Shown here one piece after another: positions 1 to 6,005 of a stretch of 13,116 bases of DNA. The number at the start of each line of letters is the position of its first letter. The first letter of the stretch is position 1. Position numbers and translations under genes: made by a program. The notes below the pieces were generated by a model. It had not been told where the DNA came from. It did not search any database and worked only from the letters and a program-made list of their open reading frames with translations. Origin of the DNA: an uncultured delta proteobacterium (GTDB taxonomy: Bacteria > Myxococcota_A > Polyangia > Polyangiales > Polyangiaceae); the NCBI GenBank assembly GCA_903893335.1, contig CAITLX010000965.1, forward strand, positions 1 through 13,116, given 5' to 3'.

Positions 1-1
1 C

Positions 2-994
2 ATCGCGGGGGCCCCCGTGCCGCCGCGGCTGCCCGCGGTCGGCGTGCAGGCCCCCGTGGCGGGCTCGGGAGCCGAGCGCGTCGCCGCCGCGGTCGCCGCG
101 GTCGCGAGCGCCGAGCGCGCGCTGCTCGCCGACGTCGCCGCTCGCGAGGCGCCCCCGGCCATCGCGGCCCACCCGCTGTTCTCGTCGCTCGAGCGCTCGG
201 CGCTGCGCGCGCTCGTGCCCCTGTTCGACGTCACCGCGTTCGACGCGGGCCAGGTCGTCATCGAGCAGGGCGCGCCCGGGGCCGAGGCCTACGTCGTGGT
301 GCGCGGCGATCTCGAGGTGCGGCGCACGGCGCCCGGGGCCGACCCCCTCGTGCTCGCCGAGCTGCGCGCCGGCGCGCTGTTCGGGGAGATGGCCCTGCTC
401 TCGCGCGCGCCCCGCGCGGCGAGCGTCGTGGCCCGCGCGCCCAGCCTCGTGCTCGTGGCGACCAAGCAGCAGCTCGACCACGTCGCCGAGTCCGAGCCCT
501 CGGTCGCCGACGTGCTCGCCGCCTATTGTCGGCGGCGCATGGTGCACAACCTCGTGCGCACGAGCGCGATCTTCGGCGCGATCGAGTCGGTCGACCGCAA
601 GACGCTGGTCGAGCGCTTCGAGACGCGCGTCTTCGAGCCGGGCGACAAGCTCATCGAGCAGGGCGAGGCCGCGCGCGGACTGCACCTGGTCGCGTCCGGC
701 GAGGTCAGCGTCGTGCGCCGCGAGGGGGACGACGCGCTCGTGCTCGCGCGGCTCGGCGCGGGCGAGGTGGTCGGCGAGGTGTCGCTCGTGCTGCGCCGCC
801 CGGCGACCGCCGACGTCGTCGCGGCGCACCCCACCGTGACCCTGCACCTCTCGGGCGAGCGATTCCTCGGGGTCGTGCGCGAGCACCCCACGCTGCTCGC
901 GAAGCTCTACGAGCTCGCCGTCGCGCGCGACGACGAGACGCGCTCGGTCGTCGCCCAGGAGGCGGTCAGCGCCGACGACTTCGTGCTCGTCTGA
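2..994 (+). CDS. Tandem cyclic-nucleotide-binding-domain protein, 5' end possibly outside window
   Basis: The reading frame is open to the left window edge. A GTG at 17 gives 325 residues, but the true start may lie further left, so I treat it as 5'-partial. Numbering from that GTG, two cNMP-binding (CAP_ED) folds follow an Ala-rich helical stretch: about residues 52-168 and 184-305. The first has a convincing phosphate-binding cassette, FGEMALLSRAPRAASV (122-137), with the expected Glu124 and Arg133. The second, VGEVSLVLRRPATADV (252-267), keeps Glu254 but has Ala263 where the cassette Arg would be, so it may not bind a cyclic nucleotide. There is no HTH or membrane segment in the visible part, so this is not a typical CRP-type regulator. 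It is more likely a cytoplasmic sensor or adaptor. A linked effector domain upstream cannot be excluded. Family assignment is sure; ligand and role are unknown. Confidence 0.85.
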   Translation: MAGAPVPPRLPAVGVQAPVAGSGAERVAAAVAAVASAERALLADVAAREAPPAIAAHPLFSSLERSALRALVPLFDVTAFDAGQVVIEQGAPGAEAYVVVRGDLEVRRTAPGADPLVLAELRAGALFGEMALLSRAPRAASVVARAPSLVLVATKQQLDHVAESEPSVADVLAAYCRRRMVHNLVRTSAIFGAIESVDRKTLVERFETRVFEPGDKLIEQGEAARGLHLVASGEVSVVRREGDDALVLARLGAGEVVGEVSLVLRRPATADVVAAHPTVTLHLSGERFLGVVREHPTLLAKLYELAVARDDETRSVVAQEAVSADDFVLV

Positions 995-1010
995 CGCCCG
1001 CCAGAGGGCG
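995..1010. terminator. Small hairpin between convergent genes
   Basis: CGCCC (995-999) pairs perfectly with GGGCG (1006-1010) around a six-base loop. It fills the 17-base gap between the stop of the cNMP-binding protein (994) and the stop of the YkgJ-like gene (1012). There is no T-run on either side, so it is at best a weak bidirectional terminator or a chance stem in GC-rich DNA. Confidence 0.3.
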
Positions 1011-1011
1011 A

Positions 1012-1485
1012 CTAGGGCAGCGCGCGAGAGAGCGGTCGCGCGCGCGCGCCGTCGGCCTGGTGGCGCTCGGCGAGCGCCTGCACCCGACGCACCAGCTCGG
1101 CCAGCTCGGCGCGCCCCACGGGGGCGCCCGGTGTCGCGTCGCCGCAGTGGAACGTGCGGCACCCGAGCGGGCGGTCGGCGTAGACCGCGCAGCGCCCGTC
1201 GCGGTCGAGCAGCGAGCAGGTGCGCTCGTCGCGCGCCGACGGCGCCAGCGCGAGCGCGCGGCGCCTGGGCGAGAGCGGGCCTCCGCGGCGCGCGAGCGCG
1301 CGGCGCAGCGCGAGCAGCTCGATCGAGGTGACGTAGGGCTCGCGCCCCGTGACGCCGAAGCGGCAGCAAGCGGTGGAGGCGGGGCACGACCAGCCGGCGA
1401 ACCTCGCGTCGGCGTCGCGGTACAGCTCCGCCAGCGCGCGCAGCAGCGCGTCATCGTCGGGGGAGGGCGTACCGGTCGCGGCCAT
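1012..1485 (-). CDS. YkgJ-family cysteine cluster protein (putative metal-binding)
   Basis: This 157-residue protein shows the cysteine pattern of the YkgJ (CxxCxxCC-type, PF03692-like) family: Cys34, Cys40 and Cys41 in CPASTACCRFG, then Cys90, Cys99, Cys109 and Cys114, the last three in DGRCAVYADRPLGCRTFHC. Members are small cytoplasmic proteins thought to chelate Zn or Fe-S; no reaction is established. I chose ATG 1485 because AAGAGG lies six bases upstream. The longer ATG at 1524 adds 13 residues, has no good ribosome-binding site, and would leave only 11 bases to the divergent transporter start at 1536. The N-terminal half after the cysteines is Arg/Leu-rich helix. The gene converges on the cNMP-binding protein and is divergent from the CDF transporter. 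A link to metal handling with that transporter is possible but is only inference. Confidence 0.85.
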   Translation of the reverse strand: MAATGTPSPDDDALLRALAELYRDADARFAGWSCPASTACCRFGVTGREPYVTSIELLALRRALARRGGPLSPRRRALALAPSARDERTCSLLDRDGRCAVYADRPLGCRTFHCGDATPGAPVGRAELAELVRRVQALAERHQADGARARPLSRALP

Positions 1486-1491
1486 CTCCGG

Positions 1492-1497
1492 CCTCTT
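1492..1497 (-). promoter_or_regulatory. Ribosome-binding site for the YkgJ-like gene
   Basis: The minus strand reads AAGAGG, six bases before ATG 1485. It is the clearest Shine-Dalgarno sequence near any start in the window and decides the shorter start. Confidence 0.5.
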
Positions 1498-1535
1498 GCA
1501 CGAGCGCGGGTCACGGTCCACCATGCGCGCCCCCC

Positions 1536-2639
1536 GTGCAGCCCAGCCCAGCCCGCGAGTCCGCGCGTCCGAGCAGCGCCGCCGAGCGCCGCGCGCGTCG
1601 AGAGGTCGGCACCTTCACCGAGCGCGAGCGTCGCCAGGCGCGTCGGCTCTTCATCGTGCTGCTCGTCGTCGCGGTCTTCTCGGTCGTCGAGTTCGCGGGC
1701 GCCGTCCTCGCGGGCAGCGACGTGCTCCAGGCCGACGCCATCCACCTCACGATGGACGTCGCCGCCCTCGGCACCGCGCTGATGGCGATGCGCGTCGCGG
1801 TGCGACGCCCCACGCTGCGGTTCACCTTCGGGCTGCGTCGAGCCGAGCCGGTGGCGGCGGTCATCAACGCGATGCTCGTGCTCATCGCCACCGCGCTCAT
1901 CGTGCGCGAGGGCATCGCCGATCTCGCCGGCCACGAGGTGCCGCGACCGGACGTGATGCTCGTCGTCGCGATCCTCGCGCTCGTCGTCAACGGCGTGAGC
2001 GCCTGGCTCATCCACGGGGCGATCGAGCAGGCGCACGAGCTTGGAGAGCACGCGACCGAGCACGCGCACCACGCCCACCACGAGCACCACGCCCACCACG
2101 AGCACCACGAGCACCACGCCCACCACGAGCACGACGAGCCCCACGCGCACGAGGGGCACGACGCGCACGCGCACGCGCGCAAGCATGGCCATGCGCTCAA
2201 CCTGCGCGGCGCGCTGCTGCACCTCATGGGCGACGCGCTCGGCGCGCTCGCGGCGCTGGTCGCCGCGGTGCTCATCCGCATGGGGTTCTCGTCCAAGGTC
2301 GACCCCATCGCCAGCTTCGTCGTCGCGGCCATCCTGTTCGTCGGCGCGCTGCGCCTGCTGCGCGACGGCCTGACCGTGCTGCTCGAGGCCGCGCCCGAGC
2401 ACCTGCCGGTCGATCGCGTGCGCGCCGTCGTCGCGGGCACGGCGGGCGTGGCCGAGTTGCACGACCTGCACGTGTGGTCGCTCGGCGCGGGCCACGACGC
2501 GATCACCGCCCACGTGCGCAGCACCGGTGCCGACGCGACCGTCGGCGCGCGCGTCGAGCGCGCGATCCGCAGCGCCTTTCACGTCGAGTACGTGACCGTG
2601 CAGGTCGAGGTCGGCGACCAGGACTGCGACGCCCCCTGA
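1536..2639 (+). CDS. Cation diffusion facilitator (CDF) transporter, zinc-type, with His-rich loop
   Basis: The 367-residue product is an inner-membrane CDF exporter of the ZitB/CzcD type, which moves Zn2+ (perhaps Co2+/Cd2+) out of the cytoplasm against protons. The basic N-tail is followed by about six hydrophobic segments. The metal-site pairs are visible: His70/Asp74 in ADAIHLTMD and His229/Asp233 in HLMGDALG. The HxxxD pattern favours zinc over manganese or iron. FTFGLRRAE (97-104) is the conserved segment before TM3. The TM4-TM5 loop (about 172-219) is extremely His-rich and is partly built from 18-bp DNA repeats. The C-terminal cytoplasmic domain carries LHDLHVWSLGAGHD (308-321). The start is GTG 1536; no in-frame start with a better ribosome-binding site is visible. 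It is divergent from the YkgJ-like gene with a 50-base gap and ends 39 bases before a convergent gene. Confidence 0.95.
   Translation: MQPSPARESARPSSAAERRARREVGTFTERERRQARRLFIVLLVVAVFSVVEFAGAVLAGSDVLQADAIHLTMDVAALGTALMAMRVAVRRPTLRFTFGLRRAEPVAAVINAMLVLIATALIVREGIADLAGHEVPRPDVMLVVAILALVVNGVSAWLIHGAIEQAHELGEHATEHAHHAHHEHHAHHEHHEHHAHHEHDEPHAHEGHDAHAHARKHGHALNLRGALLHLMGDALGALAALVAAVLIRMGFSSKVDPIASFVVAAILFVGALRLLRDGLTVLLEAAPEHLPVDRVRAVVAGTAGVAELHDLHVWSLGAGHDAITAHVRSTGADATVGARVERAIRSAFHVEYVTVQVEVGDQDCDAP
2067..2129 (+). repeat. In-frame 18-bp direct repeats encoding HHAHHE
   Basis: CACCACGCCCACCACGAG occurs exactly at 2067-2084, 2085-2102 and 2112-2129, with a nine-base half unit CACCACGAG at 2103-2111. 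Each copy encodes HHAHHE within the metal-binding loop of the CDF transporter. Identity at the nucleotide level, including the Ala codon, points to recent slippage or duplication. This is a coding minisatellite, not a CRISPR array. Confidence 0.9.
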
Positions 2640-2644
2640 GACCG

Positions 2645-2672
2645 CGCGGCGCGCTCGACCGCGAGCGCCGCG
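2645..2672. terminator. GC-rich hairpin between convergent CDF and ATPase genes
   Basis: GCGCTCG (2651-2657) pairs with CGAGCGC (2662-2668) around loop ACCG. After a two-base bulge (2649-2650) the stem continues with CGCG (2645-2648) against CGCG (2669-2672), giving 11 pairs. It sits in the 39-base gap between stops at 2639 and 2679. There is no U-tract, so a bidirectional terminator or RNA-end stabiliser is inferred from position. Confidence 0.45.
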
Positions 2673-2678
2673 AGCCCC

Positions 2679-4247
2679 TCAGCGCGAGGCGCGCCCCGCG
2701 AGCGCGAGCGCCTCGCGCATGCGCGCGAGGTAGGAGCGGGCGACGTGCGATGGGTCGAGGCCGAGCGCCTTGGCGAGCTCCTGCACGAAGCCGCGCGTGT
2801 AGACCACGGCCGGCAAGGTCGCGAACGCCTCTTCTTCGAGCGCGCGCAGGTGCGACAGGGCGATCTTCGTGCGCGCGGCGACGTCGGCCAGCTCGATGCC
2901 GCGCGCCTCGCGGACCTTGCGCAGCAAGGCGCCGGTGAAGTGCGTGTCGGGCCCGATCTCGCGCAGCAGCTCCGCCTCGAGCATCGCGCGCTCGGCGCCG
3001 ACCGCGCCGCCCTCGCCGATGGGCGTCGGCGGGGGAGCGGGCTCGGGCTCGGGGAACGTGCTGTGGTCGTAGGCGCGGCGCCTCGCCGGGTCGAGCAGCG
3101 TGTCGTGCGCCTCGTCGAGCAGCCGCTGCTCGCTCGCGAGCGCGTCGCCGTAGAGCAGCGAGGTGAGCGGGAGGCTGCCGGCCGCGTACACCTCGCGCTG
3201 ACGCTTGTAGGCGCGGCGCACCTCCTCGTCCGACGCCCCGCGCGGCACGACGAGCGTCTCGTACAGCGTGAGGGGAGCGGCCGTCGGGCGCGAGCGAGGC
3301 GCGGGCTCGGCGGCGCGCCCGTCGCGCGAGGTCACCAGCGCGAGCACGCGCCGCGCGATGCGCTCGACGTTGCGCGCGCTCTTGGACGTGGGGCTGTCGA
3401 TGAGCAGCGGTCGCCGCCGACGCACCGTGAGCCACACCGCGTCGTCGTGCTCGACGTGCCCGAGGTAGTCGAGGTCGATGCCGAGGCACCGGTCGGCGAG
3501 CATGCGCATCGAGCCGCCGAGGTCGAGGTCGGCGCGCAGGCGCGTCTGGCTCACGACCAGCTGCGGCTGGAGCTGGGCGAGCTCGGCGCGCGCGAGGTTG
3601 GCGACCCCGACGTCGAAGCGCGCGATGGCTTCGATGATCTCGAGCGGCGTCGGCAGCGCCCCGAGGTGCTGCGTGGCGCGGTCGACGAGCCGCAGCCGGA
3701 AGCGCTCCTTGACGAGCGAGCGTCGCAGCCGGCGCACGTACAGCGCGCGGAGGAACCGGTAGGTCGCCTCGATCGCCGGCGGCTCGGGCACCGTGACGCA
3801 CACGCCGACGTCGGCGCCGAGGAAGAGGTCGAGCGCGGCGTTCGACGCTCCGGCGCCCAGATCGACGATGACGTAGTCGGCCTGCAGCCGCTCGAGGCGC
3901 AGCGCCCAGCGGTGCGGGCGCGAGGGGCGCAAGAGCGCGCTCGCCGCCGGGTCGAACGCCGAGGGCACGAGCCGCAGGCCCTGCACGGGGGTCGCGACCG
4001 GCTCGCAGGGCTCGTCGTCGCTCGTCGGCGCCGAGGGGGCCACGTCGAGCCCGAGCATCGCGTGCACGCCGGCCCCCGACGGGTCGGCGTCGGCGATGAC
4101 CACGTCGCGCCCGATCTGCGCGAGGTACACGCCGAGGTTGGTCGTGAGCAGGCTCTTGCCCACGCCTCCGCGGCCGCCGCCGATGCAGATGACGCGCGGC
4201 GCGGCTCGCGGAGCCTCCGCCGTCCGGGGGGTGTCGTCGCCGTCCAT
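2679..4247 (-). CDS. MinD/ParA-like ATPase fused to J-like domain and RodZ-type HTH
   Basis: The 522-residue protein has three modules. Residues 18-305 are a SIMIBI P-loop ATPase: Walker A GGGRGGVGKS (23-32), A' motif IADADPSG (51-58) and Walker B YVIVDLGAG (125-133). Arg26 replaces the signature Lys of the deviant Walker A. Residues 327-396 resemble a J domain (start LYETLVVPRGASDEEVRRAY, end LLDPARRRAYD), but the HPD tripeptide that stimulates Hsp70 is missing; the site reads YAAGS. Residues 436-510 match the HTH_25 fold of RodZ, including GALLRKVREARG, ARTKI, ALEEEAF and VVYTRGFVQELAKALGLD. RodZ uses this fold to bind MreB. No transmembrane segment is seen. The start is ATG 4247, 15 bases after the stop of the pseudo-receiver gene. 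A GGCTAGTCT box 12 bases upstream could give it its own promoter. A polar or midcell positioning role is plausible but unproven; a flagellar FlhG-like role is less likely, as no flagellar genes are seen. Confidence 0.85.
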   Translation of the reverse strand: MDGDDTPRTAEAPRAAPRVICIGGGRGGVGKSLLTTNLGVYLAQIGRDVVIADADPSGAGVHAMLGLDVAPSAPTSDDEPCEPVATPVQGLRLVPSAFDPAASALLRPSRPHRWALRLERLQADYVIVDLGAGASNAALDLFLGADVGVCVTVPEPPAIEATYRFLRALYVRRLRRSLVKERFRLRLVDRATQHLGALPTPLEIIEAIARFDVGVANLARAELAQLQPQLVVSQTRLRADLDLGGSMRMLADRCLGIDLDYLGHVEHDDAVWLTVRRRRPLLIDSPTSKSARNVERIARRVLALVTSRDGRAAEPAPRSRPTAAPLTLYETLVVPRGASDEEVRRAYKRQREVYAAGSLPLTSLLYGDALASEQRLLDEAHDTLLDPARRRAYDHSTFPEPEPAPPPTPIGEGGAVGAERAMLEAELLREIGPDTHFTGALLRKVREARGIELADVAARTKIALSHLRALEEEAFATLPAVVYTRGFVQELAKALGLDPSHVARSYLARMREALALAGRASR

Positions 4248-4259
4248 GCCGCTCGGGCG

Positions 4260-4268
4260 AGACTAGCC
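4260..4268 (-). promoter_or_regulatory. Putative -10 box GGCTAGTCT before the ATPase fusion gene
   Basis: The minus strand reads GGCTAGTCT, 12 bases before ATG 4247. Its TAG is also the stop codon of the upstream receiver gene. It matches similar boxes before other starts in this window. No clear -35 was identified, since it would lie inside coding sequence. Confidence 0.3.
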
Positions 4269-4943
4269 CGAAGGAGGCAGGTGCGCGCGCCGGAGCAGGC
4301 CGAAGACGCGGGCGCCCAGCTCGGGGGCGCGAAACGGTCGCGTGAGCCAGTCGGTGGGGCCGGGGCACGAGCGGGCGATCTCGTGCGACGCGCCGTCGGG
4401 GGCGATGAGCAGCATGGGGGCGCAGGCGAGCCCGCGCGCGTGCTGGAGCGCGGAGAGCAGCGCGGGCCCCGCGGCGCCGCGCATCGACCAGCTGGCGATG
4501 ACCAGATCGAACGTCGTGCGGCCCGCGAGCAGCGTCGCGGCCTCGACCGTGGCCGCCGCCTCGGCGACGAGGCCGACGGCGAGGAGCATGGTCGCCAGCG
4601 TGTCGCGGCAGGCGTCGTCGTCCTCGATGACGAGCACGCGCGCGCCGAAGCAGGGGTGGCGGGAGGTGGGGGGCTCGCTCGGGCGGGCGCTGCGCACCGG
4701 CTCGAGCGTCGAGGCGAACGACCCGATGCGCTCCCAGTCGCGCTCGGTGAACGAGAGCCGCAGCGCGTCGCCGACCCGGACGGTGCGGGCGGCGCACGCC
4801 GTGCGGCTCCCGCAGGCGCAGTAGACGCCGACGAGCACCCACTCGCCCTCGTGGAGCGTCTCGCCCGGCGGCGCCTCGAGCGTCCGCGGGGAGCCGCCCA
4901 TCGCCTCGCCGAGGGCCTCGGCGCCGACGAAATGGAGGGACAT
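4263..4943 (-). CDS. Degenerate (pseudo-)receiver domain protein with novel N-terminal region
   Basis: The C-terminal half (about residues 104-224, numbered from GTG 4952) is a response-regulator receiver: RVLVIEDDDACRDTL with acidic Glu110/Asp111 and the five-strand pattern. The active site is broken. The phospho-acceptor position in DLVIASWSM is Ser154, the conserved Thr/Ser is Ala184 (MLLIAP), and the Lys before Pro is Arg205 (WLTRPF). Phosphorelay by Asp phosphorylation is therefore unlikely. The first 95 residues have no family I recognise. They contain a cysteine group, VYCACGSRTAC (44-53), and GDALRLSFTERDW (61-73). The receiver ends the protein with no output domain. I prefer ATG 4943; GTG 4952 adds three residues and neither has a good ribosome-binding site. 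It lies 15 bases upstream of the MinD-like fusion gene, so the two are probably one transcript. It may act as a phosphorylation-independent partner, which is inference. Confidence 0.8.
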   Translation of the reverse strand: MSLHFVGAEALGEAMGGSPRTLEAPPGETLHEGEWVLVGVYCACGSRTACAARTVRVGDALRLSFTERDWERIGSFASTLEPVRSARPSEPPTSRHPCFGARVLVIEDDDACRDTLATMLLAVGLVAEAAATVEAATLLAGRTTFDLVIASWSMRGAAGPALLSALQHARGLACAPMLLIAPDGASHEIARSCPGPTDWLTRPFRAPELGARVFGLLRRAHLPPSG

Positions 4944-4958
4944 CGTCCGCACGACCGG

Positions 4959-4967
4959 AAGCTACCC
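4959..4967 (-). promoter_or_regulatory. Putative -10 box GGGTAGCTT for the receiver/ATPase unit
   Basis: The minus strand reads GGGTAGCTT, 15 bases before ATG 4943 and six before GTG 4952. It lies in the 105-base divergent gap shared with the DsbA-like gene. No good -35 is visible, so this rests on position and resemblance to the other boxes. Confidence 0.3.
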
Positions 4968-5030
4968 CGCCGCGAACCCCGGGGCCAGCGGACGGCAGAG
5001 GCGGCTGCGGGTTTCGCATCGGCGACTTCT

Positions 5031-5039
5031 TGCTAAGCT
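5031..5039 (+). promoter_or_regulatory. Putative extended -10 box TGCTAAGCT for the dsbA-like gene
   Basis: TGCTAAGCT includes the TGn extension followed by TAAGCT and ends nine bases before ATG 5049. Transcription would begin only a few bases before the start codon. TTTCGC at 5012-5017 is a poor -35 candidate at 16-base spacing. No Shine-Dalgarno sequence separates the box from the ATG, which fits a very short leader. Confidence 0.4.
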
Positions 5040-5048
5040 CGCGCCGCC

Positions 5049-6005
5049 ATGTACCCCGGTCGCTTCGCCCCGCTGCTCCTCGCGCTCGTGGCCTCCGCGC
5101 AGTCGACGTGCCGCGGCTCGTCCAACCCGTCGAGCCAGCCCGCCCCCGGCGTCGTCGCCTCCGACGTCGAGCTCCCCGGCGTCGACACCGGCTCGCTGAC
5201 GCCGCGCGAGCGGCGCGAGTGGTCCACCTACGTGTCCGAGCTGCTCGCGCCGTGCCCCAACGAGGCCACGAGCATCGCCCAGTGCGTGCGCGAGGCGCGC
5301 AAGTGCCCCAGCTGCCTGCCGGCCGCCAAGCTCCTGCTCAAGCAGGTGCGCGACGGGCGCGCGCGCAGCCAGGCCGAGGAGGCGTTCTACGGGCGCTTCG
5401 CGGCCGACCACGTCAAGACCATCGACGCGAGCGACACGCCGTCCAAGGGGCCCGCCAACGCGCCGGTCACGATCGTCGAGTGGGCCGACTTCGAGTGTCC
5501 GCACTGCGGCCGCGCCGCGCCGCTGCTCGACAAGCTCCCCGACGAGTTCCCGGGGCAGGTCCGCATCCTGTTCAAGTTCTACCCGCTCGGCGCCCACCTG
5601 CACGGCGAGGCCGCGGCGCGCGCCGCCGCCGCCGCCATCCCCCAGGGGAAATTCTGGGAGATGCACCACACGATCTTCGAGCACCAGGACGCCCTCGAGC
5701 CGCGCGACCTCGAGAAGTACGCGAAGGAGATCGGCCTCGACGTGCCCAAGTGGAAGGCCGCGCTCGACTCCGAGGCCGTCGCCGACCGCGTCTCGCGCGA
5801 CCGCAAGCAGGGCGACGCGCTCGGCATCACGGGCACGCCGACCATGTTCATCAACGGCCGCGAGTACGATCTGCACGCGTTCCACATGGGCGATGACCTG
5901 CACGAGTGGATCGACCTCGAGATCGCGCTCGCGGGCGGGGCGTCGGCGCCGGCCGCCGCGTCGGCCGCGCCGCCTGCCGCCCCGCCGGCCTCGGCGAAGA
6001 AATGA
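5049..6005 (+). CDS. Secreted DsbA-like thioredoxin-fold protein with extra CXXC
   Basis: The 318-residue protein starts with a signal peptide (hydrophobic 7-17, likely cleavage near ASA-QS; Cys21 gives only a poor lipobox). The DsbA/thioredoxin_4 fold spans about 118-295, with the catalytic motif CPHC at 150-153 (EWADFECPHCG) and the cis-proline loop GITGTPTMFING at 259-270. It would oxidise or isomerise thiols in exported proteins in the periplasm. A segment before the fold (about 50-115) carries Cys69, Cys79, Cys86 and Cys89; the last two form a second CXXC, KCPSC. That region may be a redox or structural accessory unit. The tail (296-318) is Ala/Pro-rich low complexity. The start ATG is nine bases after an extended -10-like box. 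The stop TGA overlaps the ATG of the next gene (ATGA), so the downstream exonuclease is translationally coupled to it. Confidence 0.92.
   Translation: MYPGRFAPLLLALVASAQSTCRGSSNPSSQPAPGVVASDVELPGVDTGSLTPRERREWSTYVSELLAPCPNEATSIAQCVREARKCPSCLPAAKLLLKQVRDGRARSQAEEAFYGRFAADHVKTIDASDTPSKGPANAPVTIVEWADFECPHCGRAAPLLDKLPDEFPGQVRILFKFYPLGAHLHGEAAARAAAAAIPQGKFWEMHHTIFEHQDALEPRDLEKYAKEIGLDVPKWKAALDSEAVADRVSRDRKQGDALGITGTPTMFINGREYDLHAFHMGDDLHEWIDLEIALAGGASAPAAASAAPPAAPPASAKK

Noticed and set aside
2061..2140. Possible CRISPR or regulatory repeat array
   Set aside because: The units are contiguous, in phase with codons and encode His-rich protein, and there are no spacers.
966..2582. 538-codon minus-strand open frame over the YkgJ-like and CDF genes
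   Set aside because: The Val-rich stretch in it mirrors the His-repeat codons of the CDF loop; it has no independent support.
2503..5019. Long minus-strand open frame of more than 800 codons
   Set aside because: It is Arg/Ala/Pro-rich shadow sequence lying over the well-supported ATPase and receiver genes in another frame of the same strand, with no domain pattern.
2745..5036. Long plus-strand open frame of more than 750 codons
   Set aside because: It is antisense to the same two genes. Its length is explained by the rarity of stop codons in GC-rich DNA, and the composition is Arg/Gly/Ala/Glu-rich without folds.
5906..6001. Longer start for the exonuclease gene
   Set aside because: The extra 32 codons are Arg/Gly-rich shadow of the DsbA-like tail; the ATGA overlap at 6002 is the natural start.
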